From positions 434,001 through 498,000 of the forward strand of contig JAACJO010000010.1 in NCBI GenBank assembly GCA_013368445.1: 64,000 nucleotides of DNA, read 5' to 3'. Both the position numbers and the translations under genes were made by a program. Below the pieces are notes generated by a model. It was not told the DNA's origin. It saw only the letters and a program-made list of their open reading frames with translations, and did not search any database. Each line of letters opens with the position of its first letter. Position 1 is the stretch's first letter. Below, piece after piece: positions 22,540-34,800 of the stretch. This DNA comes from Leucocoprinus leucothites. Taxonomy: Eukaryota > Basidiomycota > Agaricomycetes > Agaricales > Agaricaceae.

Positions 22540-23917
22540 TGTTATGGCCCAAACAGCATTAGTTGTGAAATCATTAATTTCGATGATATAGTCAATATAT
22601 TGGGCGACTGTATAGACATTAAGGAACCCTACTGTAAGACCCTAGTATAACATATATGTTCATGAAAGCACAGCACATTCATGAAACAACCATTAATGAT
22701 CAAGAGTAACAAGAGGCTACAGGATGATGTTGAGACTTAGCGAACGTGGTCAGGATGTGTACCCTATGACCCTTTGTGATCTTAGCCTGTAACCTGGGTA
22801 TTGATCCAGTCGAAGTCTTTCTCGAAGGAACAATGACAGACTAACTAATCGGAGATCAAAGGCTTAGCCTTCTGATCCAGACAGGCACTTGTGCACATTC
22901 GTGGAAGTCCTATCTTTTTAAACATTGCTACAGCAGAAGTAGACCCTGTCACAAAAGATGGAGAAATTCCGCATGGGCACTGAATGACCCACTTGATTAT
23001 AGAACCAGATTAGTGGAAACTAACAGGATATGTCAGCACTTGACTACTGACTAGTAGACATTGTTACAGTCAGGAATGAGCTTTTGTGGAATAAGACAAC
23101 CATCAGCAGTGATAGAGATCTCATGATATCAGAGGAGCAGGAGTAAGCACGCCTTTGCAAAAGGACATGTCAGCACTTAAAACCCCAAAGAAAACCCAGA
23201 GATACTCCTATTGGACAACCTTTCAATAAATCTTCTTTTATTATCAACAATGTGTACACATCATCCATGTAATTACTCCTTTAGTACTTTTGCAAAACCA
23301 ATATAAACCTTTCTCAAGCATATAGTCTAGCAAGGAATCTCACCTGCTAAGGCTATGCTTAGAGACTGTCCCACATGACATATCTGAGTGAGTAGTAAAA
23401 AGTGTATTGAGCACCCTTCAGTCATAGACCATTAAAGAATTGGAAAACACCTTTTGAGAAAGAACATTACTGTGAGATTCATATAAGTTCAGAGTGTGAA
23501 GAAGTCTGGAAAAGACTTATAAGCTGTATATTGCATCTAGTATCCAGGAGTGGTGCTAGTCAGTGTCAGTTGTATTGTGATAGTACCAAGTGTTAGCAAA
23601 GGTGACGATTTGTGAATACTGGTCTATTACACTTCTGCATTCCAAGGGACTTGTAGTTGTGCAGCATCACATAACAGGGATCGTCGAGTGTCTTTCGCAA
23701 ACTGGTCATTCCATTACAAATGGGTCTACAGACAACTCCCATTATCTTTCATTATCAATCTTTGCACTTTCGTAAAACATCTTTCTTTATTGATTAACCT
23801 CCCACAAACTTGTATTGAGTTTAGGAGTGTTGGTTGTTATTGTTATTAATGTTACCTATCATTTACTATCTGACTACATTTCCTTTATTACATTAACAAT
23901 CACATTTCTGCCTCTTC
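22540..23917. repeat. LTR-like insertion in unit B (boundaries approximate)
   Basis: About 1.4 kb interrupts the homology between unit B and units A and E (tacacc at about 22,527 resumes as catcacttg at about 23,918). It starts near TGTTATGGCC and ends near TTAACA, and holds an AATAAA-like polyadenylation region (ttcaataaatcttc) in its middle. This looks like a large solo LTR, but I could not find a clean target duplication. Confidence 0.4.
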
Positions 23918-24419
23918 ATCACTTGCCTACATCTCTTCTTACTACTCAAGTGCGAATTTGAATGTATTTCTGGGATCCATGTTGGCTGATGTGGAGGGAC
24001 AAGCAGAAAAACTCATTAAACTAGATCCTCTTACTTTGGTTCTAGGTCAAGTCAAACTTCTCTTTGCTATACCCAACTCCATCTCAGCACAGTTGCCAAA
24101 AAATACCGGTATACAATCAAGCCTACCAAATGATATCATGTTATCATTGGATCTACACATGGGTTCTAAGTGGGATGGACCCCCACCTCCAGTGTTTGTA
24201 TTGGAAGTAATGGTAGTAGTTAATGGGAGGGCTAGATATCTTGGCCAAAGTAGGTGGTACAGAGGAGCACATGAATATGGGAGGTGATACAGGTGGTGGT
24301 TTGCTTGCAGCAGTAGTAAAGTCAGAGGCACATCTATCTCAAATCATGTTACATTTAGTGGTTAAACCTATCTTTTGAGATACAGATTGTGTTGGCTGCT
24401 GGGTTCAATGATGATCCAT

Positions 24420-24684
24420 TGTTACGACTTTACTCAGTTCCAGTACTTCCCATGTCAATTTCTATTTTTACAGCTACCCCACTCCTATATCATAGTCTAT
24501 GTCATGATCTATGTCATAGTTACCTGAGTCCCCTGACTCATACTTATCTGGGTCCGCTTTCTTCTTATATATATAAACTCCTAGGTAGAGTATACTCCTT
24601 ATGCTTTACCAATTGTATCTTTCCCTTTCTCATTCTCAAGTCTTTGCCAGAGTTGCAACCTGAGTTCCAATGAAGGTCATAACA
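24420..24684 (+). repeat. 5' LTR of the gypsy element
   Basis: 265 bp beginning TGTTACGACT and ending AGGTCATAACA. It has a TATA-like tatatatataaa run at about 24,566 and matches the 3' LTR with roughly a dozen differences by eye. Confidence 0.9.
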
Positions 24685-24784
24685 TTTGGTAAAGCATCCC
24701 CACTCACTTTGCAACGGAGTATTGCCAATGTCATAAGCAATACCAATCACTCAAAGAAGTAACTGAACAATGACAACAGTTATG

Positions 24785-25907
24785 CACAATAGCATCTAAC
24801 ACTGAAGAAGACTTCCTTGCAGAAGAAGATGCCCTAAGAGAATGCAAAGCTGAACAAACAGAAGAACCACCAGTCACAGACAAAGAAGAATTCTCAGACG
24901 AAGAGAAAGAAGTAACTGACAATGGTGAAGAAACAACAGACAATGAAGAAGAACAACCCACACCACCCAGAAGCACACACCTTGAACAAGAAGTAGAAAG
25001 ATTAGAAGAAGGACTCAGATCACTGCAAATCAGCCAAAGAAACTCAAACAAAATGACAGACACTACTACCCCCATGTTCAACACTAAATCCTTGGTCCCA
25101 GAACCAGGATTCTTTGATGGAACACAATCAAAGTTTGAAGACTGGTGGAGATCAATGCTCCTTTACCTCAAATTCAACAAAGTCAACAATGCGGACAACA
25201 AAGTAACAGCCATAATATCACAACTCAAAGGAGGCACAGCAGGAGACTTTGCTCAAATGGAATTAGATGCCCTAAACAATAGGGTAGACACCACAGACTG
25301 GAACATATGGAAAACAAACTTCGAAAGACTCTTCAGCGATAATGTACTCAAAGTCAATGTGGAATGGAGAATTGAGAGTTTTAAACAAAACAAGAAACAC
25401 ACAGCCAACTTCCTAATTGAATTTGAAGTCCTCAAAACACGAGCAAAAACTGACAAAACCCATGCCATATTTTTACTAAAGAAAAATATGCGTGCCAATA
25501 TCATCAAAGCTATTCTAGGGTATCCTCCCAAATCAATCCCAAAAACCTACACAGCATGGAAAACAGCTGTACTTTCTGTAGGACAGGGCTTTGAATCTAC
25601 AGAAAGGAGCGACACCCACACTGGCACAGGAATAACATATGGGGGAGCAGGCCAACCCATGGAAATAGGTTGCCAATTTGGATGATCTCTCCCAAAGTAC
25701 AATGAACAAGGAAAACCCAAATGCTACAACTGCAACAAGTATGGACACATGGTGAAAGAATGTAGACAACTAAAGGCAGAGGGATGCTACAACTGTGGAA
25801 AAAGAGGTCACAGAGCCAAGGAATGTAGAAGTCCAAAAACAAAAGTTAGAGGAGTAGAGGTGGAAGAAAAAGAGGAAAAGGAGGATTTTCAGAACGGCTT
25901 GGAGTAG
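24785..25907 (+). pseudogene. Gypsy gag with two zinc knuckles
   Basis: An acidic leader (NTEEDFLAEEDALRECKAEQ) runs into the open frame beginning MTDTTTPMFNTK at 25,053. Next is the retrotransposon gag domain (FFDGTQSKFEDWWRSMLLYL and onward). After a TGA at about 25,683 come two CCHC knuckles, CYNCNKYGHMVKEC and CYNCGKRGHRAKEC (about 25,720-25,830). The frame ends at the TAG at 25,905. Gag forms the particle and binds RNA through the knuckles. The TGA sits where related proteins have arginine. Confidence 0.85.
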
Positions 25908-26034
25908 GCGCAACCTTACGAGCCCATGTAACTAGAGGACCAAAAATGAATCATTATACCATCCTCCAGTGAAGGAACTCTAAGTGCGAATTAACAATAT
26001 GACCAACAATCAAAACAAAAAACAAGAAAAGGAT

Positions 26035-29000
26035 CGAAGTAACAGCCCTAGTGGACTCAGGCTGTTCACATACAGTGATCAACAAAAAACTAGTGGAAGA
26101 AGAAAAGATCCCAATGGAACAAATGGAATGACCCCTACAAGTTTTCAATGTGGATGGTACACCAAATGGCCAAGGAATGATCATGAAAACAGCCCCTATC
26201 ACACTAAACTCTAATGGACACCAAGAACATATCCACACAGTAGTCACTGACTTAGACAACATGGACATCTTCCTGGGACACAACTGGCTAGTCAAACACA
26301 ATCCAGAAGTAGATTGGAAAGAAGAAATGGTACGCTTCACAAGATGCCCAGACAGCTGCAAAATCAACCATCAAACAATCCCATTCACCACACACAACTG
26401 ATGATTATTCCCAAAAGAACTTACCACAGAAAATGACAACATGGAGAAGGAACCAGACCCAACCAACCCTGAAGACCTACCAGACTACATATGACCATTC
26501 ACACACCTGTTCAACAAGAAGAAATTTGAATTACTACCAGAAAGGAGAGAATGGGATCACGAAATCAACCTATTGGACAATGCACCCAAGGAACTAAATG
26601 CAAAGGTTTACCCCATGACACCAAAAGAAGAAAACAAACTACACACTTGGATTGATGAACAACTTGGAGCAGGACTGGTCACAGAATCCAAGTTCCAATA
26701 TGCCTCTCCATGCTTTTTCATACCAAAGAAAGATGGATCACTATGGCTGGTACAGGATTACCAATGATTAAACCAACATACAATCAAGGACAAAACACCA
26801 CTACCCCTGATAGGAGAAGTCATTGACAAATTGAAAGATGCAAAGTACTTCAACAAGCTTGACCTCATCTGGGGATACAACAACATCTGGATCAAAGAAG
26901 GAGACAAATGGAAGGCAGCATTTTTAACAAACAAAGGACTCTTCGAACCAAAAGTCATGTTCTTTGGAATGTGCAACTCCCCAGGAACATTCCAGAGAAT
27001 AATGACAAGCATATTCTGGGAATTAATCCATGAAGGAGTACTGGCCAACTATATGGATGACTTCATAGTACTGGCTTTATCCATGAAACAACTCCAAGAA
27101 CAAGCAATCTGATTCCTCAAAGTTGCAGAGAAACACAACCTATGCTTCAAATGGTCCAAATGCGAATTTGACACCACAGAAATACCAATCCTTGGAGTAC
27201 GAGTAGGAGGGGGAGAAGTGAAAATGGAGTATGACAAGGTCTCAGCAGTCAGAAATTGGGAAACACCAAAAAACACCAAAGGCATCGAAAGCTTCCTAGG
27301 ATTTGTCAACTTTTACAGATGATTCATATGAAACTTCAGCCACATTGCAGCCCCACTCAACAAACTCACAGGGAAAGGAGAATGGAAGTGGGAAGAAGAT
27401 GAACAAAAAGCATTCGATGAACTCAAAAGACTAGTCACAGAGGAACCAGTCCTTGCCCTACCATAATGAACAGGACAATTCAGAGTAGAAGTGGATGCAT
27501 TAGGACACGCCATGGGGGGAGTACTATCACAAGAACAAGACAACAAATGGAAACCCATTGCATTCCTATCACGAACCATGAACCCAGCAGAATGGAATTA
27601 TGAGATATACAACAAAGAACTTCTAGCAATTGTGGAAGCATTGAAAGTATGGAGACAATACTTACTAGATGCAGAAACCCAATTTGAAATATGATCGGAC
27701 CACGAAAACCTGAAATACTTCAGGGAACCCCACAAACTAAATGGACGACAAGCATGATGGTATCTCAAACTCCAAGACTATGACTTTACAATCAAACACA
27801 TCCCAGGAAAGACAAACACAAAAGCAGACATACTCTCATGAAAAATGGGTTTCAACACAAGAGATGACAATAGAGACATCATGTTACTAGGGGAGAAAAC
27901 ATTCATCCAGGGAATAACATGTGAAGAAGAAACCACAATGGAAATTGTCATACTGTGCAACACACACTTCCAAGTGAAAGGGGATGAAAACATCCTGAAA
28001 AGGATCCAAAACCACACAACATGCGAAACAATGTTCTGAGAAGCCCAGAAAGATCTGAAAACAGCCTAGGAAGAAGATGGGATCCCTTACTTCAAAGGAC
28101 AAATATATGTACTGAAACTCACTGAATTACAAGAAGACATCATGATCACACACCACAATGACCCAGATGCAGGACACATGGGCCAACACCGCATGATCAA
28201 CCTAATCAAAAGGACCTTCTGGTGGCCATCATTACAAAGCAATGTCAAGCAATTTGTCAAAGGATGCCACACATGTCAGCAAAACAAGGCATCACACACC
28301 CGATCAGTGGGACCATTACATCCACTGTCCACACCATCACAACCATGGGAAGAAATCAGCATTGACATTATTGGACCACTTCCACCATCACAAGAAAAGG
28401 ACGCCATCCTGGTGGTAGTTGACAGGTACTCCAAAATGATATGACTTATCCCACAACAATGAACCTGTCATCAGGAAAACTAGCTGAAATCTACAGAGAT
28501 GAGATTTGGAAACTCCACGGAATCCCCCAGGGCATTGTCAGTGACAGAGGACCCCAATTCACATCAACATTCATGAAAGAACTATGCAAAGCATTGGGAA
28601 CGAAACAAAATCTCTCAACAGCCTACCACCCCCAGACTGATGGACAAACAGAATGAATTAACTGGGAAGTTGAAATATTCCTATGACACTACATCAACTA
28701 CAAGCAGGACGACTGGGTAAGGTGGCTTGCAACAGCAGAATTCCAGTATAACAACAAAGCACATTCAGCGACAGGCCAATCTCCATTTTACATCAACTAT
28801 GGATGACACCCATGGAAAGAAACCCTGACAGTTAAAATAGAGATACCATCCCTGGAAGAATGGTTAAAGTGGCTGGAAGAGACAAGAAAGGAAGTATTGG
28901 CAGCATTAAACAACAACTGAGAGGCAATGGAAGAACAACACAATCCACAAAGGGGACAAGCCCTCAACCTCAGGGAAGGGGAACTCATGTGGGTCAAAGG

Positions 29001-29445
29001 TACCCACATCACAACCAGCCAACCCACAAAGAAACTTGATCACAAGAGATATAGACCCTTCAAGGTTAAAGAACCAATTGGAGAAGGAGCTTATCAGCTA
29101 GAACTCCCAGAAGGATGGGTAATACATGATGTGTTCAACGAGAACCTCCTAACATGTCACCACAGACCGGAGTTTGACACACAAAAACTTCCCACTCCAC
29201 CACCACCTGACCTCATTGATGGAGAAGAGGAATACGAAGTTGACGAAATTCACAGCCATTGGAAGAAGGGACATGGCACCCAATATCTGGTATACTGGAA
29301 AGGATATGGGAACGAACATGACCAATAGGTAGTGATGTCAAATTTAGAACACACAAAAGACGCAGTCAAAGATTACCATCAGAAGGTTCTGGGACGAAAA
29401 CCTTTAAAAGAGGGGGATAAAACACCAAAGTAATGCATCCCAACT
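26035..29445 (+). pseudogene. Gypsy pol: protease, RT, RNase H, integrase, chromodomain
   Basis: The protease motif ALVDSGCSHTVIN is at about 26,040. Reverse transcriptase runs from about 26,520 to 27,340 with YMDD at about 27,050. RNase H covers about 27,480-27,840. The integrase zinc finger (HHNDPDAGHMGQH... CHTCQQ) is at about 28,150-28,285, and the catalytic core includes SIDIIGPLP and VSDRGPQF. A chromodomain (EYEVDEIHSHW... YLVYWKGYG) is at about 29,230-29,330 and ends at a TAG in place of the conserved Trp. In-frame TGA codons at 26,765, 27,320, 27,329, 27,839, 28,442, 28,654 and 28,804, among others, fall at arginine positions. The chromodomain is known to direct integration to heterochromatin. 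Confidence 0.9.
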
Positions 29446-29680
29446 AGACCACCACAACACTACACACCAGCTATATCTACACTCTAACAACCTACCTTGA
29501 CTCCAACCAAGCTATCATGTACCCAGCCACCACCTACCCCTCTACAGATGCAGTTATCTGACAAAACACAGCTATGAGGACAACTCACACCACCTCTACC
29601 ACCAACCCAACCTCCACACCATTGCATACCTCGATGTAGAAGACATCAACAAATGCAATGAGGCATGAAAAGATGGCCTC

Positions 29681-30538
29681 ATGGAATACAATGTGACTAT
29701 TGATGCAATCCAGAAGCTCATAGCTATTGAGGATCACATCAACTCAATCAACGAAATAGCTACAGAAGCAGTATCCCTCCTCATTGGTATCAAACCTCAA
29801 CTTGTTCAACTCCTCTCCCTCAAAGACATTGATAAGAATGCCACACTGACTGTTAACAGACTACAAGGCTTGCATTCCCACAATGATGCTGAGTACATGC
29901 ATGAACTTCAGTTCAAGCTTGTCCAACAGTTGGGGAAATACCGGTACCTCAGTATCACCGACATCTGTGATCATGTCGATGAAATCCAAGCCTCTTACTC
30001 TCACACCAACAGGATGAGAGAACCAATACTCACAGCAAGATGCTCCCCACCATCTACCACAGTCAATGAACACAAACACCCTCACTCCCCTATGCCATCT
30101 GCATCCTCAAGCTCTCATTCCCAACTATTGTACAAGTCAGCCAATGAACCTATGCTTATGCACCCACCAGCCGACAACATAGCCGAACCCCCAATTGAAC
30201 CTGCATCAGAACCTGCCCTATCCCAAGAAGCAGAACATCTGATGAAATACCTACACACCTACTGACACAATGGAGGGGTCACCTGGTTCCAACCAACAGG
30301 ATTCAATACCATGAAAGATGATGGTGAATCTGATGCTGCCTATTGGGATGATGTCATGAACACCTTTATAGCCTCCCATGGCAACCTTGAGATCTCCCAT
30401 AGTAGATACTCCATCGAAGGCTTCCAAGGCGGTCCACCAAATGCCCCTTTCTTTATAGTCGCTGTACCTGACAATGGAGGGTTCATCATTGGTCCCACTA
30501 AGAAAGCAATGGACTGCACTGCCATCAAAGGTTTCTAA
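29681..30538 (+). pseudogene. Extra 3' ORF of the gypsy element, unknown function
   Basis: A 194-codon open frame (29,681-30,265) is followed after one TGA by a second in-frame stretch to 30,538 (30,311-30,538 starts with its own ATG). The sum is about 285 codons between pol and the 3' LTR. The first part is helical (IDAIQKLIAIEDHINSINEI), then Ser/Pro-rich. The second is compact (YSIEGFQGGPPNAPFFIVAV). I see no signal peptide or membrane segment, so it is not an obvious envelope protein. It has far fewer stops per length than pol. The family is not recognised. Confidence 0.55.
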
Positions 30539-30636
30539 AAAAGGACTTACAACTCACTGCTTACACTTCCATATGCCATATCTTACATGGACATTTACAT
30601 TAGTTCACAAGGACTTGAACCATAGAAAAGGGGTAA

Positions 30637-30901
30637 TGTTACAACTTTACTCGATTCCAGTACTTCCCATGTCAATTTCTATTTTTACAGCTACCCCACT
30701 CCTACATCATAGTCTACGTCATGATCTATGTCATAGTTACCTGAGTCCCCTGACTCATACTTACCTGGGTCCACTTCCTTCTTATATATATAGACTCCTA
30801 GGTAGAGTGTACTCCTTATGCTTTACCAATTGTATCTTTCCCTTTCTCATTCTCAAGTCTTTGCCAGAGTTGCAACCTGAGTTCTGACAAAGGTCATAAC
30901 A
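30637..30901 (+). repeat. 3' LTR of the gypsy element
   Basis: 265 bp starting TGTTACAACT, preceded by a polypurine tract. It is followed by the TCCAT duplication at 30,902-30,906. Confidence 0.9.
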
Positions 30902-31190
30902 TCCATACTGTATTGAAATCTCTATCGTCAAAGGTGTCAAAATATCTTATGAAACCACTATCTCTACCTAGAACTATTCCACCTGCAGCAACTTGACAAT
31001 GACAGCATTCTAGGCATTGCAGCAGCTAATTCCAGGGCAGAGTATCTCGACCAGAATAGGCATCTATCCCGAAGAGCAAAGCAAAGTTCCAGAGCTCTTG
31101 CCCAAGCATCTCCTGGAAACGGGTGAAAATGTGAGGTCAAGGAATGTTTCTATACCTAAGACTGATACTGTGGGCACTGGCCCTAGTACA
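30902..31190 (+). repeat. Unit B, middle part
   Basis: The sequence resumes the match to 12,155-12,415 and 56,340-56,600 (debris and the 'LSLEEQNEV' exon block, here degraded) until the copia LTR begins. It is the strip of unit B between the gypsy and copia insertions. Confidence 0.7.
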
Positions 31191-31563
31191 TGTTGAATCA
31201 TGTACACATCTACATGCTGCTATGTTCATGTTCACTCTCAATTATGACATATGCATTCTATTATTAGATACCACTATGTTCACACACCGATACTTCATGC
31301 AGACTATACATGTTTTACTATATGTTTTACCTGTACCCTTTACCACCTCAAAACAATAGTGTAATGTTCTCTTTATGGTAGATATTATTTGGACATTTTA
31401 GTATAAATACCCTGTATTTTCTTCATATTTCTTTAGTCAATTCTATCCTCTTAGTTGCAAATACTACTCTCATACAACTCCCATAACAGTTTACTGCCTA
31501 GAAAAGTGAGTTTTGACTACATCATCTACCTTCACCACTATGCTCCCCGTTGCTGCTTCAACA
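31191..31563 (+). repeat. 5' LTR of the copia element
   Basis: 373 bp starting TGTTGAATCA; nearly identical to 38,177-38,549. An ATAAATACCCTG stretch at about 31,403 is the likely promoter/transcription-start region. Confidence 0.9.
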
Positions 31564-31822
31564 GGTTATGGGCCCCAATCGCCAGCTGGATATCGCACTA
31601 GCTGACTAGCTCACTGTGCTTGATGTCTGAGAAGGACTAGATCAACCTGTTATGGGACGGCTGCTTCTTAGCACCACCGCTGTACCTTGTGAAGGCCCCA
31701 GCATCCCTTCTCATTTCTGTATCTTATCCTAGCCCTTAGGCAATTTGGGTTCGAAACCTTGCTCGATTAGTGCATCACTGCTGCTTCTAATGAACAACAT
31801 TGACTGACAACTTCTTTTCAGA

Positions 31823-34800
31823 ATGTCTTCTATCAACAATAGAGCTTCTTGCATTTCTGTCCTTCAAGGCCCCCAGAACTACCAGTTTTGGTCCATGAGG
31901 ATGCAGGGATATTTCTCTATGATCATGACCCCTGGAACCCCTCTTATGGGTTAGACCATCACACAAGGAATCGTTCCCACTCTCCCTCCTATTGCTTCCC
32001 CTGTTTTGGGCAAAGACAATGTCATCATGAATGCTGCAGAGGTTGCCGCCTCAATTGCACATTGAGACAAAGAAGAACGTTGAAGAAACTTTCTTGAGCA
32101 ATCTGCAATTGGCATGCTGATTCAAGCTGTCCCAGATTCCATGCTCCACTTAATTGTCCAAGGAGAGCCAGCCACCACCTGGGATGGTCTCCAATGCCTT
32201 TACAGTGTCCAAGGTCCTGCATCTGTCTATGGCAACTTTGTCTGCACCATCTCCTGGTCTCTCCCCAGCAACATGGATCCAGCTCAGTCCATCGCTGAGC
32301 TTGAATCTCTCTTCACTCAGATTGAAGGCACAACCGCATGACTTCCCAAGGTGATCTGTGCTATGATTCTGCTTTGCGCTGTCCCACAAGGGATGGAAAC
32401 CTTAGTGCAGTCTATCCTTGCAAATCAAACACAAATGTCCCAACTTACATAGGATCTGGTCCATAGCGCCATCCAGGCTGCTTGGTCCCAGAAGATAACT
32501 GCTTCCGCTTCTCGCACCAGCCACTCCAACAGCCAATGGCAGCAGAACCAGAACCCTGGCAATCAACAATGCCAGGGGCAAGGACAACAAGGGCCGTTTT
32601 GATCACAGCCCCAGCAGCAGCAGCCTCCTAATCAAGGCGCTGGCCAGAAGCCTGGTAACAACCAATCTGGCAATCCTAGAGGAGATGGCAAGAAAGGAAA
32701 ACATGGTAAGAGAGGAGGCAAGAAAGGCAAGGGCACTGCTAATGAAGCTGTGACTGATGCTGACACCTCCAATTCCTCTGGAGTCCCCACTGTCACTCCT
32801 CAATATGGCACTTCCAGTGCCATCAGTTTTGCTGCCCCCGCTATCGCTAACTGTCCTCTCCTTGCAAACTGGATCGCCTCATTGGCAGAACCAACTAACG
32901 CAAGCCCTTTGTCATCCATACACCACCTTGTTACAGAAGTGCAAAAGAATACACCACAGCTTCAGGAGTGAATCTCCAAATCTCCTCAGTCTGAGGGATA
33001 TCGTCAAAGAAGCTCAAAAGCTACCAAGGATAAGGTTCTAAAGATTTGGGATGAAAGGCTCACCGACCTCGTGGTCGAAGCCAAAATGACAGGCTCCATA
33101 ATTGAGGAGATTTCTTATTATGGGGAGAACATGGACGAATGCCAACTGTTGCCAAGATTAACTCCTCTGGCTGATCCGATGCTCGAATCTGACTCCGAGG
33201 GGGAAGATTCTGATGGGTGGACTTCTGGGTTGTGGACAATGCAAGTCTTTTCTTCTATCTCTGATTGGATTAACACTGATATGGTGATGCCACAGCATGA
33301 CTAAGAAGGGGCCTGTTGCCCCACTCAAGCCTGCTCCCATGTGAGCACTCCTGGCCATGCTGAACATTTTTGTGGACTAGTTATGTCATCTCTGGCTCCT
33401 GTATATACTTGTCTCATATCATGCACTATTTCAGTCGCCCCTGTAGGGCTTTTATTAAATTGTGATTTGACCTCCGTGCCATGCTGTGTAAATCTATCTA
33501 AGTGTGAGAAAGCTTTTTGTTGCCACTGTAAGGGAAAGAAAGCGCCTTCACAGGCTGCTTCTTGGATTCTTGATTCGGGTGCTTCTGCACATTTCACACC
33601 CTATTTGGATGATTTCTCTACAATCGAAATGGGGAAATTTGGTGAAATTCAGACAGCTAACAAAAATGCTCCCCTATCTATATCGGGTCAAGGCACTGTC
33701 TTGATCGAACACAAGATCCATGATAATGGAAAAATGATCACTACAGTGACTTCATTATCCCCTGTGTTCTATGTAAAGGGTATGCATGATTGCCTCATGT
33801 CTGCTGGTCAACTCCTGGAATCTGGGTTGCACAGTGAGGCTGATAAACATGGTACTATCTTTCGGGATGAGTCAGGCAATGCTGTTTTGTCAGCAGCTCC
33901 TCATTCTGAGTAGCAGCCTATGCTACAAACAGTAAGATGTCGAATTGTACATTCGAATGCTTTGAGCCACATCGCTCAGCATCCTGACTATAATATCTGG
34001 CATCAACATTTAGGACATCCATCTAATTGCATGTCGAGCAAAACTTCTGACTCTATGCTGAATGGACCTTAGATTTTAATTCCCGATCATTCACACCCTT
34101 GTCCAGGCTGCATGAAAGGGAAGATGCACCAGAAACCCTTTAACAATAACCCAATTCAAGCCAAAGAAGCCTTTGAGCATGTTCACAGTGATCTCTTTGA
34201 GCTCCCCATCATATCTTATCACAAGTATAAATGGGTCATGACCTTATTGGATGACTACTCCTCTTTTGCCCATGTGGTGCTTCTGCGATCAAAAGCTGAA
34301 GCAGCTCCCTGTATGGTTGAGCTTCTGACTTATGTCATGAACCAGTTTGGCAAATTGATTCATTGATTCACATCTGATTGAGGAGGAGAATTCATAGCAG
34401 GTACCCTGCAAGATTATCTAAGAGTGAAAGGGATTGAGTTCACACCAAGTGCACCCCGCATCCATCAACAGAACAGGTGAGCAGAAAGATTGAACTGAAC
34501 ACTGCATGAGAAAGCACAGGCCATGCGACTTCATGTGTGTCTTCCAGATTCATGGTGGGATTTCATGATTAACACTGCAACCCACATCTACAATTGCACA
34601 TCGATGAACCGCATCCAATGGAAAACTCTGTTTGAGTTAGTACATAGACATAAACCTGACATCAGTCACCTACAAGTATTTGGTTGTGCTGCATATATGT
34701 TCCTTCCAGATGAAATGCACCTGAATAAATTATCTGCGAAATCTGAACTGATGATCTTTGTTGGATATGATTGGGAGAAGAATTATATCTTTCTCCACCA

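Larger units (their letters stand above)
20605..24419 (+). repeat. End of unit A and 5' part of composite unit B (CpG-depleted)
   Basis: After hAT-0, unit A ends within about 85 bp. From about 20,690 the sequence matches the kinase-plus-debris part of unit E (55,100-56,340), but with most CpG changed to TpG or CpA. The homology is interrupted at about 22,540-23,917 by an LTR-like insertion. It stops at 24,419 where the gypsy element is inserted, and resumes at 30,902. Confidence 0.7.
24420..30901 (+). mobile_element. Ty3/gypsy chromovirus, full length but inactivated
   Basis: Two 265-bp LTRs (24,420-24,684 and 30,637-30,901) begin TGTTAC and end CATAACA, and are flanked by the 5-bp duplication TCCAT. 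A purine-rich tract (AGAAAAGGGG) sits just before the 3' LTR. Gene order is gag, protease, reverse transcriptase, RNase H, integrase, chromodomain, which defines a Ty3/gypsy chromovirus. An extra frame follows pol. The host sequence on each side is unit B (compare 56,320). Confidence 0.95.

Noticed and set aside
23590..24290. Short frames at 23,590-23,775 and 23,958-24,287 as genes.
   Set aside because: The first lies in the LTR-like insertion; the second is degraded unit B debris matching 55,830-56,200, with shifted frames.
26765..28806. TGA at arginine positions as a sign of a changed genetic code (UGA read as Arg).
   Set aside because: TGA is the natural stop of the intact GMC gene (8,449-8,451) and of the intact Tc1 transposase. 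TAA and TAG stops also occur in the elements, and CpG loss explains the pattern.
29681..30265. Extra gypsy ORF as an envelope gene.
   Set aside because: No signal peptide, no membrane segment and no cysteine pattern; only its position fits.
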